Positions 8,593 through 17,561 of a stretch of 64,000 nucleotides of DNA are shown in pieces. Below the pieces are notes generated by a model. It searched no databases and was not told where the DNA came from. It worked only from the letters and a program-made list of their open reading frames with translations. Source of the stretch: Seleniivibrio sp. (lineage in GTDB: Bacteria; Chrysiogenota; Deferribacteres; Deferribacterales; Geovibrionaceae). Numbering within the stretch: position 1 is the first letter of the stretch; every line of letters starts with the position of its first letter. A program made the position numbers and the translations under genes. The stretch is from the NCBI RefSeq assembly GCF_021209385.1, contig NZ_JAJOIL010000029.1, positions 1 to 64,000 on the forward strand, given 5' to 3'.

Positions 8593-8621
8593 TTGAACAG
8601 GCGTTTAGTTTTTGATAATAT
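8593..8621 (+). promoter_or_regulatory. Promoter of the TolC-family gene
   Basis: TTGAAC at 8593-8598 and TAATAT at 8616-8621 are separated by exactly 17 bases, about 50 bases before the ATG at 8672. The start codon has its own AAGAGG ribosome-binding site. A separate promoter suggests the channel gene is not simply cotranscribed with marR. Confidence 0.6.
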
Positions 8622-8671
8622 CACTGCGTTTACTTCCTGCATCTGATATAATCGAAATATAAGAGGCTTGT

Positions 8672-9928
8672 ATGAACAAATATATTCTCGGCGCAATTCT
8701 TCTTTCCGCTGTTTCAGCGTCCGCAATGACGCTGGATACAGCAATAGATTCAGCTCTTAAAAACAACAGCTCACTTGAATCACAAAGATACACGGTCAAA
8801 TCATCACAATATCAGGCACAGGCACAAAAAAGCGGTTATTTTCCTAAAGCAGATGCCGGATACGCATATAAACACAGTTCCGAAAAAGCTTTCAATTACG
8901 TTGAGGAACAGTTTTCTCAGGTCGGGCTTGAAATATCCTATAACCTCTTCAGCGGCGGTGCTGACAAATACGGCTATCTTTCCGCCGAAAAACAATATGA
9001 AGCAGAAAAATATAACGAAACAGCCATGGAACACGACATTGAGCTGTCTGTAAAAAAAGCCTACATTCAAATACTCAAGGCAAAAGAAAACATAACAGTG
9101 GCAGAGCGTGCCGTTGCTCTGCTTGAAAACCAGCTTAAAGATATAAACCTTTCCTATTCCGTGGGATACGTCGCGAAAAACGAAGTGCTGAAAGTTGAAG
9201 CGGAACTGGCATCCTCAAAACAAACAAGACTCTCTGCCATCAGCGGCTACAAGACGGCTGTATTCACTCTGGAACAGCTGACTGGAACCGATTACCCTGA
9301 CAACGAAATATTTGAAGCTTTTCAGCTTTCAGATAATATTCCGCCTTATGACGAGCTAAAAAAGGAAATGTTTGAAAACCGCAGTGAGATAAAATACACA
9401 CGCAGACTTATTGAGTCGGCAGAATACTCCAAAAAAGCTGTTAAAGCAGGTTATATGCCGCGCGTGGATGTCGGAGCAGGATTCTATTCATACGGGCAGG
9501 ACATTTCCCCTTCGGACAGGGATTACGCTTACGATTCAGAAACACTGCTTTCCGCATCGGTCAATCTGAATCTTTTCGACGGTTTTACCAAAAAGAACAA
9601 TATCATGGCGAAGGAATCGACAAAAAATTCGCTGATTTATACTCTGACCGAACTTAAATCTCAAATGGAATTACAACTTAAGACCGCACTGGAAAATCTG
9701 GCACTGGCGAAAGCAAGCCTTGAAACGGCAAACAGCGAAGCGGATTCAGCGGCAGAAAACTACCGCATCACACAGAACAGGTTCAGGCAGAAAGTGGCAA
9801 CCAATACCGATCTGCTGGATGCCAGAGTGATGCTCACCCGCGCGGAGAGCAACCAGAACACTGCCCGTTACAACATCTATGAAGCCATTGCGGAAATAGA
9901 GAGAATAACAGAAAAAAAGGGGCTGTAA
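8672..9928 (+). CDS. TolC-family outer-membrane efflux/secretion channel
   Basis: A 418-aa outer-membrane factor of the TolC family. An N-terminal signal peptide (MNKYILGAILLSAVSASA) is followed by two internally related halves, each with long amphipathic coiled-coil helices (for example ALDTAIDSALKNN-like opening, and RFRQKVATNTDLLDARVML near residue 370) and a beta-strand segment rich in Tyr and Gly. These channels trimerise and connect to an adaptor and an inner-membrane pump. No adaptor or RND, MFS or ABC partner is encoded nearby, so the cognate pump must be elsewhere. Its 3' end overlaps the terminator of the convergent pilT gene. Confidence 0.9.
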   Translation: MNKYILGAILLSAVSASAMTLDTAIDSALKNNSSLESQRYTVKSSQYQAQAQKSGYFPKADAGYAYKHSSEKAFNYVEEQFSQVGLEISYNLFSGGADKYGYLSAEKQYEAEKYNETAMEHDIELSVKKAYIQILKAKENITVAERAVALLENQLKDINLSYSVGYVAKNEVLKVEAELASSKQTRLSAISGYKTAVFTLEQLTGTDYPDNEIFEAFQLSDNIPPYDELKKEMFENRSEIKYTRRLIESAEYSKKAVKAGYMPRVDVGAGFYSYGQDISPSDRDYAYDSETLLSASVNLNLFDGFTKKNNIMAKESTKNSLIYTLTELKSQMELQLKTALENLALAKASLETANSEADSAAENYRITQNRFRQKVATNTDLLDARVMLTRAESNQNTARYNIYEAIAEIERITEKKGL

Positions 9929-9936
9929 AAACAGCC
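9912..9936 (-). terminator. Terminator of the pilT end of the long gene run
   Basis: On the minus strand GGCTGT, TTTT loop, ACAGCC is followed by CC and seven T (T run from 9918 down to 9912). It lies 9 bases past the pilT stop and inside the last codons of the convergent TolC gene. The hairpin is symmetrical but the plus-strand copy lacks a T run. Confidence 0.8.
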
Positions 9937-9944
9937 ATGAGTAT

Positions 9945-11021
9945 TTACATAAAACCTTCGCGCTTCATCAACTGCTTTACCTCTTCTGGGTAAATTGCTC
10001 TGTTTATTGCCTCTTCTTTAGTTATAAGCCCCTTACGGAAGTTATCCATAAGCGATTGGCTCATGGTCTGCATCCCATGCTCACCTTGTCCCGCCTGCAT
10101 GGAAGAATAGACCTGATGTAGCTTGTCTTCGCGTATCAGGTTGCGTATGGCAGAGGTGGGGATAAGCACTTCGCAAACCATCACTCTGCCCTTTCCGTCA
10201 GCTTTCTGAACAAGCTGTTGGGAAATAACACCCTCAAGAACAAAAGACAGCTGCGCCCTGACCTGCGACTGCGCATGGGATGGGAAAACGTCTATTATCC
10301 TGTTTATGGTCTGCACCGCGCTGTTGGTATGCAGAGTCCCCATGGCAAGGTGACCAGTCTCAGCTATGGTGAGAGCTGCTTCGATGGTTTCCACGTCGCG
10401 CATCTCACCTATCAGACACACATCAGGATCCTGTCTCAAAAGGTATTTAAGTGCGTTAGCGAATGATTTCGTATCGGCGTTTAGCTCTCTCTGGTTCACA
10501 GTAGCCATTTTGTGCGGATGCACAAACTCTATGGGATCTTCTATGGTAACAATATGAACGGGTTTTTCGGAATTTACTTTGTCTATCATTGCCGCAAGTG
10601 TGCTGGATTTACCGCTTCCGGTGGGGCCTGTGACAAGCACAAGCCCTCTGGGTTTATCGCAAAGTCCTGCTACCACTGGCGGAAGATTGAGTTGCTCAAA
10701 ACTTCTTATTTTATAAGGAATTAAACGGAAAGCGGCGGCAACAGCACCCCTTTGCATAAAGAAATTTGCTCTGTAGCGGCTTACATTCTTTATTCCGAAC
10801 GAGAGGTCAAGTTCCCATTCTTCTTCAAAACGCTTTTTCTGGGATTCGTTCAGGATACTGTAGCACATAGCCTTAGTATCTGCGGTTGAAAGAGGTTCGC
10901 CGTCCATCTTAACTAGGTCGCCGCTTATCCGGAATGCAGGCGGTGAACCGGCTGTGATATGAAGGTCGCTTGCATCCATCTCAACCATTTTTGTAAGCAG
11001 TTCCTGCAAGTTATAAGACAT
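9945..11021 (-). CDS. pilT: Type IV pilus retraction ATPase PilT
   Basis: Hexameric cytoplasmic ATPase that depolymerises type IV pili and drives twitching motility. The 358-aa protein shows the N-terminal PAS-like domain, Walker A GPTGSGKS (residues 132-139), the Asp box VTIEDPIEF, Walker B LIGEMRD and the His box (about 223-232, GHLAMGTLHTN). The AIRNLIRE sequence near the C-terminus is the PilT motif that separates it from PilB. ATG 11021 follows GGAGG closely. It is the last gene of the run and lies 9 bp after aroE; no other pilus genes are in the window. Confidence 0.96.
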   Translation of the reverse strand: MSYNLQELLTKMVEMDASDLHITAGSPPAFRISGDLVKMDGEPLSTADTKAMCYSILNESQKKRFEEEWELDLSFGIKNVSRYRANFFMQRGAVAAAFRLIPYKIRSFEQLNLPPVVAGLCDKPRGLVLVTGPTGSGKSSTLAAMIDKVNSEKPVHIVTIEDPIEFVHPHKMATVNQRELNADTKSFANALKYLLRQDPDVCLIGEMRDVETIEAALTIAETGHLAMGTLHTNSAVQTINRIIDVFPSHAQSQVRAQLSFVLEGVISQQLVQKADGKGRVMVCEVLIPTSAIRNLIREDKLHQVYSSMQAGQGEHGMQTMSQSLMDNFRKGLITKEEAINRAIYPEEVKQLMKREGFM

Positions 11022-11030
11022 ATCCGCCTC

Positions 11031-11837
11031 CTAAAGACCAAGCTCTCCGGCAATCTCCTTAACAGTGAACACGGGACTAAGCCCTGTCCATATTTCAAAA
11101 GCTTTTGCCGCCTGATAGACAAGCATAGGGAAACCGTCCAGAAGTTTGCACCCGCAGCCGGACATCTGCATCAGAAACGGAGTCAACCCCTTCTTATATT
11201 GGAGATCGACGGCCGCTTTTCCGCAGCCCACACTGGACATATCTGCGAAAACTCCGTCTTTCAGCCCCATGCTGGTGCCGTTTATAACATAGTCAAAATT
11301 TCTGTCAGTCTTAATAAAATTATAATCCTGAACAGATGCTCTGTCAAAGTTCATTGCTTTCAAAATTCTTTCGGCCTTGCCAGTGTCGCGGTTGACAACG
11401 GTGAGCTTCACATCGCTGTTTTTCAGTGAATAAAGCACTGCCTTCGATGCCCCGCCACAGCCCAGAAGCAGAACCTCTGAACCTTTCATATCGCATCCGC
11501 CGTCTTTAAGCATCTCTTCAAAACCATAAACGTCCGTATTGAATCCTTTCAGTCCGTTGTCGTTAAGAACCGTATTCACTGCTCCGACACCTGAAGCGAC
11601 TTCGTTTTCCGAGATAAGATATTGTCTTATCTCTTCCTTATGGGGAACAGTGACGTTGAAGCCTTTGAATGAGTATTTTTTAAGTGTGTCAATAGTTTCA
11701 GCGAGTGCATGACCGCCGTCCGTTTCAAAACAACAGAAACCGCCGTTAAGACCGGAACTCTTTAGAAATCTGGTCTGGATAAACGGTGAAAACGTATGGC
11801 TTAACGGATTCCCTATGAGCGCCAGATTAAGAAACAT
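11031..11837 (-). CDS. aroE: Shikimate dehydrogenase
   Basis: Reduces 3-dehydroshikimate with NADPH in aromatic amino-acid synthesis. The 268-aa protein has the substrate motif IGNPLSHTFSP (about residues 7-17), catalytic Lys in FNVTVPHKEE (about 62-71), GAVNTV (about 88), the Rossmann loop LLGCGGASKAVL (about 125) and NGTSMGL (about 180). The frame is open upstream, but ATG 11837 gives the family N-terminus and overlaps the preceding DUF502 gene by 11 bp. Confidence 0.95.
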   Translation of the reverse strand: MFLNLALIGNPLSHTFSPFIQTRFLKSSGLNGGFCCFETDGGHALAETIDTLKKYSFKGFNVTVPHKEEIRQYLISENEVASGVGAVNTVLNDNGLKGFNTDVYGFEEMLKDGGCDMKGSEVLLLGCGGASKAVLYSLKNSDVKLTVVNRDTGKAERILKAMNFDRASVQDYNFIKTDRNFDYVINGTSMGLKDGVFADMSSVGCGKAAVDLQYKKGLTPFLMQMSGCGCKLLDGFPMLVYQAAKAFEIWTGLSPVFTVKEIAGELGL

Positions 11838-12480
11838 CTTTTCCCTCGATGCTTTTGCCGTCATCAGGCTCAACAAGTCCTGCTGAGATGATGAACTTAA
11901 CTCCGTCATCCACAGATATTTCGGCATCCACTATCTCTTTCTTCGGGATGATAAGCACGAAACCGGAGGTAGGGTTAGGTGTTGTGGGGATGAATACGTT
12001 GATGCAGACCTCTCCTGTCGCCTTATTGAAGAATTCACAGGATTCTCTGGTCAGAAACCCAATACTGTACATCCCTTTTCTGGGGTATTCCACAAGCACT
12101 ACCTTTTTAAAGCTTCCGCCCCCAGCCGTCTGAACAGCGTGTACGACCTGCTGGATGGATGAATAGATACTGCGCACAACCGGAATTTTGTCTGCAATAC
12201 GCTCCACAAGACGCAACGTGACTTTGCCGATATAGTGCTTAGCTGCAACGCCTATCAGAACAAGAAGGACAAGTATAATAACAAATGAGATAACCTTCTG
12301 TATATAAATGTGTATCTCAACTTCCATGTGCCTGGTTATCATACCCAGATAAGGCAGAAAGAAGCTGGAAAATTTCTCAAAAAGAAATTTTATGACCCAG
12401 AAGGTCACAATAAGAGGAAGCGTAGCCAGAATACCTGTTATCAGCGAACGCTGAACGAACACCCGGAACTTGCCAAGCAT
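11827..12480 (-). CDS. DUF502 family membrane protein
   Basis: A 217-aa protein of the DUF502 family, common in Gram-negative bacteria and of unproven function; plant homologues (LCV/COV1) affect development. Two N-terminal transmembrane helices are visible (about residues 13-43 and 60-85), followed by a soluble domain with the conserved VPVVRSIYSSIQQVV (about 105-120), VLVEYPRKGMYSIGFLT (about 135) and FIPTTPNPTSGFV (about 166-178). The start ATG 12480 follows yhaM by 20 bp and its 3' end overlaps aroE. Confidence 0.85.
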   Translation of the reverse strand: MLGKFRVFVQRSLITGILATLPLIVTFWVIKFLFEKFSSFFLPYLGMITRHMEVEIHIYIQKVISFVIILVLLVLIGVAAKHYIGKVTLRLVERIADKIPVVRSIYSSIQQVVHAVQTAGGGSFKKVVLVEYPRKGMYSIGFLTRESCEFFNKATGEVCINVFIPTTPNPTSGFVLIIPKKEIVDAEISVDDGVKFIISAGLVEPDDGKSIEGKDVS

Positions 12481-12500
12481 TTAATGCCTCCCAAAAATAA

Positions 12501-13409
12501 TCAGCTATGTTTAAAGAGCTGCCTTTCAAGCAGCCTGTCGTAACCGCTCCATCCTTTTTCCACCCCGTCTCTTTCAAAGATAGAGAAAAAGGTGTTAAGT
12601 TTTGCGTCCATGTCGTCCAGATGATGAAGGATGAACGCTTCTGGGGTTTTCGGTTTCTTAGGCGAGCCGTATTCAAGAAGTCCGTGGTGGCTCACAATGA
12701 GGTGGGATATAAGATATTTCAGGTCTTCGGGGAAACCGTCTATTTCTGAAATGTATTTATTCAGCATCTCAACGCCGAGCAGAAGATGTCCGAGGAGTTT
12801 GCCGCTGTCGGTATACTCAAGCCCTGTTCCTGCCTGCATCTCCTTCACCTTGCCGAGATCGTGAAACAATGCGCCCATGATAAGATGCTGTGTGTTTACA
12901 AGGTCTTTATAGTAATCGCCCACAAGAACTGAAAGGCGAACGATGCTCAGAGTATGCTCCAGAAGCCCGCCGACATACGCATGATGTACTGATTTTGCCG
13001 CAGGCATCTTTTTGAAGCTTTCAAGAGCTTCCGTGTCTTTAAAAAATCTGTCAACAAGCGCTGCCAGATAGGGGTCTGTTATCTTTTCCAGAAGGAGGAG
13101 TTCAAGTTCCTGAATCAGTTCTTCAGAGTTTATACCGTGTTTCGGCAGAAATTCAGACGGATCGGCATCCTTAACGACGGTCATGGTGGATATTTTGAGC
13201 TGATCCTGTCCGCCGAACTGCTGAATCATACCCACGGCATCCACTATATCGCCGTTTTGCGGGTCAAATTCCAGTTTGTTGCTCTCGAACATGATACCGT
13301 TGCGTCTGTTGCCTTCTCTGTCGCACATAATAGCCCGAAGGTAGGGTTTACCGTCCTTTGTCTTGCTTTTGATGATGTCTGTAAGCATATATCTGCCGGG
13401 TATTTCCAC
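12501..13409 (-). CDS. yhaM: YhaM-like 3'-5' exoribonuclease (OB-fold plus HD domain)
   Basis: A 302-aa protein with an N-terminal OB nucleic-acid-binding fold (about residues 10-85) and a C-terminal HD phosphohydrolase domain. HD ligands are seen in SVHHAYVGGLLEHTL (about 140-154), LFHDLGKVKE (about 182-191), SHHG (about 240) and HHLDDMDAK (about 265). This architecture is that of YhaM/CBF1-type exonucleases, which degrade RNA and single-stranded DNA. It starts at GTG 13409, overlapping the tldD stop (TAGTG) with GGAGG 6 bases upstream. A role in mRNA turnover is inferred from the family. Confidence 0.85.
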   Translation of the reverse strand: MEIPGRYMLTDIIKSKTKDGKPYLRAIMCDREGNRRNGIMFESNKLEFDPQNGDIVDAVGMIQQFGGQDQLKISTMTVVKDADPSEFLPKHGINSEELIQELELLLLEKITDPYLAALVDRFFKDTEALESFKKMPAAKSVHHAYVGGLLEHTLSIVRLSVLVGDYYKDLVNTQHLIMGALFHDLGKVKEMQAGTGLEYTDSGKLLGHLLLGVEMLNKYISEIDGFPEDLKYLISHLIVSHHGLLEYGSPKKPKTPEAFILHHLDDMDAKLNTFFSIFERDGVEKGWSGYDRLLERQLFKHS

Positions 13410-14776
13410 TAGCGCCCTCCGACTGTTATTTCAGGTATGCGCAGCGTAGGCTGTGCATCTGTAATCGGTACACTCTGCCATTCTTTTCCGCATACTCCTA
13501 TGCCGAAACCAAGGTCAGAACCCACCATATCTATGTTTGCCATAACCTCCGGACCATTGCCCGTCAGAGTGGCGTTTCGTACAGGTTCGCCGATCTTGCC
13601 GTTCTCAATGAGATAACCTTCCGTTACCTCAAAAACAAAATCTCCTGTGACAGTGTTCACCTGTCCTCCGCCCATTCCTGCAACATACAGTCCTTTCTGA
13701 ACGGAAGCTATTATATCTTCGGGCTTTGTCACGCCCGGTTTTATGTATGTGTTGGTCATGCGTACTATCGGTCTGTATCTGAAACTCTGTCTGCGACCGT
13801 TTCCAGTGGATTTTTTGCCCTCTTTCATTGCATACAGTCTGTCATACATATAGCTTTTAAGTACACCGTTCTCTATAAGAACGTTCTCCGATGAAGAAGT
13901 TCCCTCATCATCGTATAAATAACTGCCGCGTTTGCCAGCCAGTGTTCCGTTGTCAACAACAGTAATCAGTTCTGACGCCACTTTCTCGCCGGTTCTTCCG
14001 GCAAAAACGCTCATGCCGTTACAGGCGATATCAGCCTCCAGCCCATGCCCCACAGCCTCATGCACCATAGTGCCGCCCGCTTTGGAACCAAGAACAACAG
14101 GCATCATCCCTGCCGGAGCGTTCTTCGCCCTGAGATTCTGCATCGCAAGTTTTCCGGCACGATCGCCTATGGATGCGAAATCCATTTTTCCTGCCTCTTC
14201 CGCGCCGAAAGCACCGCCTTCGGATATTACTGCTGTCTGCATTTCTTTACCGTTGGAAGCAGTAACGATGGAGTGAGCAATCACATAATTAAGACTCTGG
14301 GATATATCATCTCCTAAGCTATTGATAACCCGTGTATTGCGGACAGTTTCCATATATTTGCCGGTTTTCTGTATTATACAGCTGTCGACGGATGCCGCTC
14401 TGTCCATTTCGGAGATTATCGCTATTCTCTTTTCTATGGGCAGTCTGCTCAGAGTCTTATAGTTCTTAACGGAAACCGGAGCCCCGAAAGCGATATCCCG
14501 CGCATCGTTCTTAACAGAATATAAAAGCGCTTCCGCTGTGTCCCACATGGACATTTCATCCGTATCTGTGGTGTAACCGAAAAATGTCTTTCCATCGTCT
14601 ATGAGCCTGAAAGCAATTCCCTGCTCAACAGTGTTTTCAAATCTGTCCGGCTTACCGTTTTCAAAAACAGCCGCCAGCCGTTCGGTTTCCTCTGCAAATG
14701 CTTCCGCATAAACCCCGTGAGCTGAAAGTTTTTTCAATATCCGGTGAATGACAGCTTCTGAGAAATTACCATTCAT
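13409..14776 (-). CDS. tldD: Metalloprotease TldD/PmbA family
   Basis: TldD-type zinc protease, in many bacteria part of the TldD/TldE heterodimer that cleaves unfolded or modified peptides. The 455-aa protein has the HEAVGHGLEAD metal-binding motif (near residue 240), the glycine-rich GTSSSENVLIENG region and the C-terminal GGGQVNTVTGDFVFEV segment. The HExxxH motif identifies the catalytic TldD member rather than the TldE/PmbA partner, which is not in the window. I start at ATG 14776; it overlaps the upstream small gene by 11 bp. Confidence 0.92.
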   Translation of the reverse strand: MNGNFSEAVIHRILKKLSAHGVYAEAFAEETERLAAVFENGKPDRFENTVEQGIAFRLIDDGKTFFGYTTDTDEMSMWDTAEALLYSVKNDARDIAFGAPVSVKNYKTLSRLPIEKRIAIISEMDRAASVDSCIIQKTGKYMETVRNTRVINSLGDDISQSLNYVIAHSIVTASNGKEMQTAVISEGGAFGAEEAGKMDFASIGDRAGKLAMQNLRAKNAPAGMMPVVLGSKAGGTMVHEAVGHGLEADIACNGMSVFAGRTGEKVASELITVVDNGTLAGKRGSYLYDDEGTSSSENVLIENGVLKSYMYDRLYAMKEGKKSTGNGRRQSFRYRPIVRMTNTYIKPGVTKPEDIIASVQKGLYVAGMGGGQVNTVTGDFVFEVTEGYLIENGKIGEPVRNATLTGNGPEVMANIDMVGSDLGFGIGVCGKEWQSVPITDAQPTLRIPEITVGGR

Positions 14777-15014
14777 CAATTTTTTCGCTCACTTCGGTAT
14801 GGATATTCTCTATGGTCATTCCATGATTTCTTAGATCTTCAAGAACCAGAAGAACTTTTTCATACTGATCATCGGTGGAGTATATTACCATAGCGCCTTT
14901 TTTTGCATCCACAGTACGCACCAGTCCGATCCCCTCGTGAGAATCTATAATACTGTTGACGATAAGCACATTCTGCTTATCGATGTTGAATTTAACTCTG
15001 ACAGTATGCGGCAT
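14766..15014 (-). CDS. DUF4911-like small protein
   Basis: An 82-aa protein starting at ATG 15014, directly after the stop of the upstream gene. It resembles DUF4911 proteins: a beta-rich start (VRVKFNIDKQNVLIVNSIIDS), the EGIGLVRTVDAKKGAMVIY segment and a helical end. These small domains look like regulatory or ferredoxin-like folds that replace amino-acid-binding modules; function is unknown. It overlaps tldD. Family assignment is from memory of the pattern and is moderate. Confidence 0.65.
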   Translation of the reverse strand: MPHTVRVKFNIDKQNVLIVNSIIDSHEGIGLVRTVDAKKGAMVIYSTDDQYEKVLLVLEDLRNHGMTIENIHTEVSEKIDEW

Positions 15015-15416
15015 TTAAAACTCCAGAAGCTCAATACGGCATTTGACACCGGCACCGATCAGCGGTGTAAGATCAAACCTGTCCGAGTTTTCAATGTAAA
15101 CAAGAGGCATATTAAGACTGTTTATTTTTTCTGCAAATTTTTCAATATTTTGCATATAATAGTTAAAGTCAAACAAGAAGAATCCGCTACTGAATATCAG
15201 ACCTTTTTTACGGATTATTACGCCTTCTTCCACTGCAAACCGGAGACCTTCGCCTTTCAGTTTGTCAATCTCTGCGGTCAGAGCGCCATAACTGAAAAGG
15301 TCGATGCGGGCACTCATGCCTCTGCATTTGCCCGCTTCCATATCGTAATCCACAATCACGGGGAAGATATCAAGGTCTCTGAAAGTGATTTTTGTTGCGG
15401 GGAAATCAGGACTCAA
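15015..15416 (-). CDS. Hypothetical cytoplasmic protein
   Basis: I do not recognise this 133-aa protein. It has no signal peptide or membrane segment. The N-terminal half (KITFRDLDIFPVIVDYDME, then ARIDLFSYGALTAEI) is beta-rich, with a basic VIIRKKGLIFSS strand in the middle and a helix around QNIEKFAEKINSLN. TTG 15416 is chosen as start because GGAGG lies 6 bases upstream inside the nusB 3' end. It overlaps nusB by 11 bp and abuts the DUF4911-like gene, so it is translated as part of the same transcript. Confidence 0.6.
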   Translation of the reverse strand: MSPDFPATKITFRDLDIFPVIVDYDMEAGKCRGMSARIDLFSYGALTAEIDKLKGEGLRFAVEEGVIIRKKGLIFSSGFFLFDFNYYMQNIEKFAEKINSLNMPLVYIENSDRFDLTPLIGAGVKCRIELLEF

Positions 15417-15851
15417 CCTTGTCCTCCGCAAGATTATATTTCTTTCTGATATTTTCCAGAATACCGTTTACCAGAGAAGCCGATTTTTCATCGGAATATT
15501 TTCTTGCAAGCGTAACAAAATCATTCACAACCGCATAAAAAGGAGCGTTGCCTCCGAAAAGCTCATGAACGGCAACACGCAGAATACTTCTGTCCACCTC
15601 ACCCATCGGTCGTAATTCCAGTCTTCACGAATGAAAGATTTGATTATTTCATCGTTGGTATCCACGCCCGCAGACGCACCAAGGAAAAGAGAACAGGCGA
15701 ATTCTTTCGTATCTTCACTCTCTTCCTCTACAGATTTCCAGTATGAATCGGAGATGTCCTTAGGGTTTTCATCTGCGTTGACAGAGAACCTGTACATCAT
15801 CTCAAATGCGTATCTTCTTCCTTTTGTGCGTTCTTTGTATTGTTTCTTCAT
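15406..15851 (-). CDS. nusB: Transcription antitermination factor NusB (apparent 1-base frameshift)
   Basis: NusB pairs with S10/NusE in rRNA antitermination. The reading frame is split. The N-terminal part (from ATG 15851) has KGRRYAFEMMYRF, the family's arginine-rich start, and reaches DWNYDR. The C-terminal half (GEVDRSILRVAVHEL ... VNDFVTLARKYSDEKSASLVNGIL) is in another frame from about 15606. Adding one base between 15606 and 15607 joins them into the normal NusB sequence of about 149 aa. I annotate one gene with a probable base-call deletion. It overlaps the ribH stop by one base (TAATG), the common ribH-nusB pairing. Confidence 0.88.
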
Positions 15852-16319
15852 TATACCAGCTTCAGCACGTTAACCATTTCGAGTGCGGACATTGCAGCCT
15901 CAGCACCTTTGTTGCCGTGTTTTGTTCCGGCTCTCTCAACAGCCTGCTCAATAGTGTCTGTTGTCAGAACACCGAAGATTACAGGAACACCTGTATCCAG
16001 AGATACTTTCGCCACACCCTTTGAAACTTCGGATGAAACAAAGTCAAAATGGGGGGGTTGAACCTCTGATAACTGCGCCAAGAGTGATGATTGCATCATA
16101 TTTTCCAGTCATAGCCAGTTTTTTTGCCATAAGCGGAATCTCGAAAGCGCCGGGAACCTTATAAACAACAACGTCCTCTTCAGCAGCTTCGTGACGAACC
16201 AGAGCGTCTACAGCGCCTCCTATAAGGCTTTTAGATATAAAGTCGTTGAATCTGCCGCCAACTATGGCAAACTTCATTCCTTTGCCGCTGTATATCCCCT
16301 GTACGGTTTTAATTTCCAT
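15851..16319 (-). CDS. ribH: 6,7-dimethyl-8-ribityllumazine synthase (apparent 1-base frameshift)
   Basis: Condenses the RibA/RibD-derived pyrimidine with dihydroxybutanone phosphate to lumazine, the step before riboflavin synthase. From ATG 16319 it shows ARF-type substrate segment [28 protein letters not shown] and [12 protein letters not shown] run of seven G (16051-16057, plus strand) then breaks the frame. With six G the protein continues [30 protein letters not shown] and [14 protein letters not shown], all lumazine synthase landmarks, and totals about 155 aa. It lies between ribBA (9 bp) and nusB (overlap). Confidence 0.93.
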
Positions 16320-16328
16320 CGTTTTCTC

Positions 16329-17552
16329 CTATATGTCCAGATGGTGTCCCATCTTTTCTTTTTTGGTCTTCATGTAATATTCGTTGTTGGGGTTCACACC
16401 GCATGTGATACCCACACGTTCAACAATCTCAAGTCCATAGCCGGAAAGACAACGCATTTTTTTAGGGTTGTTGGTGATAAGTCTTATCTCTCTGATGCCC
16501 ATATGTCTGATTATCTGCGCACCGAAACCGTAGTCGCGCAAATCCTCCTCGAAACCAAGCTGAATATTTGCCTGAATGGTATCGAGTCCTTCGTCCTGGA
16601 GGTGGTAAGCATTTATCTTGTTAAGGATGCCGATACCTCTGCCCTCCTGAAAGAGATAAAGTACCATGCCTCTGCCCTCTTCTTCCACCATTTTCATAGC
16701 GGCGTGGAGCTGGTCTCGGCAGTCGCAGCGTTCCGAACCGAAAACATCACCGGTCAGACACTGGGAATGTATACGCATAAGAACAGGATTCGGTGTTTTA
16801 AGATCACCCTTCCAGATAACAACGGCTTCCTGTCCGTCAACACTGCTTTTGAAACCGGTTATGTTGAAATCGCCGAATTCTGTGGGCAGGTGGGCTGTTG
16901 TTGTCTCCTTGATGAGCTGTTCGGTATCCATTCTGTATTTTATCATATCAGCAATTGTGAGTATTTTTAAATTATGCTCTTTTGCGAACTCAAGAAGCTG
17001 AGGCATTCTTGCCATGGAGCCGTCGTCGTTCATTATCTCACAAATGACAGCGCCGTAGTTGTTAAGACCTGCCATCATGGCAAGGTCAACAGAGCCTTCA
17101 GTCTGCCCAGCGCGGACAAGAACTCCGCCCTCTCTCGCACGCAGAGGAAATATATGTCCGGGGCGGGCAAGGTCTTCTGCTTTTTTGGTGGGGTCGTTTG
17201 CAACTCGCACGGTCTGCGCCCTGTCGTGCGCAGATATACCTGTTGTAACACCGTCCTTTGCCTCTATGGAAACAGTGAAAGCTGTGCCGAAGCGAGCAGA
17301 ATTGCGGTCTTCCCGAACCATCAGGTCAAGACCAAGCTCATCGCATCTTTTCGACGGCATCGCAAGACAGACAAGTCCGCGTCCGTATTTCGCCATAAAA
17401 TTTATCTTTTCCGGTGTAACGAAATCTGCGGCAAAAACAAGGTCGCCCTCATTTTCCCTGTCCTCGTCATCCACCAGAATGATCATCTTACCGTTTCTTA
17501 TGTCCTCAAGCGCTTCTTCAACAGTGCAAAGCGCCTTTTTCATATCGCTCAT
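16329..17552 (-). CDS. ribBA: Bifunctional DHBP synthase / GTP cyclohydrolase II
   Basis: A 407-aa fusion making both riboflavin precursors. The N-terminal RibB half (about 1-205) has DDEDRENEGDLVFAA, the acidic Mg site, and THxxAQTVR-like HDRAQTVRVANDPT. The C-terminal RibA half (about 210-407) has RIHSQCLTGDVFGSERCDC, with the three zinc cysteines, and LYLFQEGRGIGILNKI. Length is normal for the fusion and both active sites look intact. It lies within ribD-ribE-ribBA-ribH, 9 bp after ribE. No FMN riboswitch is possible directly upstream because the genes abut. Confidence 0.96.
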   Translation of the reverse strand: MSDMKKALCTVEEALEDIRNGKMIILVDDEDRENEGDLVFAADFVTPEKINFMAKYGRGLVCLAMPSKRCDELGLDLMVREDRNSARFGTAFTVSIEAKDGVTTGISAHDRAQTVRVANDPTKKAEDLARPGHIFPLRAREGGVLVRAGQTEGSVDLAMMAGLNNYGAVICEIMNDDGSMARMPQLLEFAKEHNLKILTIADMIKYRMDTEQLIKETTTAHLPTEFGDFNITGFKSSVDGQEAVVIWKGDLKTPNPVLMRIHSQCLTGDVFGSERCDCRDQLHAAMKMVEEEGRGMVLYLFQEGRGIGILNKINAYHLQDEGLDTIQANIQLGFEEDLRDYGFGAQIIRHMGIREIRLITNNPKKMRCLSGYGLEIVERVGITCGVNPNNEYYMKTKKEKMGHHLDI

Positions 17553-17561
17553 GATAACTCC

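Noticed and set aside
16191-16970. 259-codon plus-strand open frame opposite ribH and ribBA
   Set aside because: Overlaps well-supported riboflavin genes over its full length; no independent evidence.
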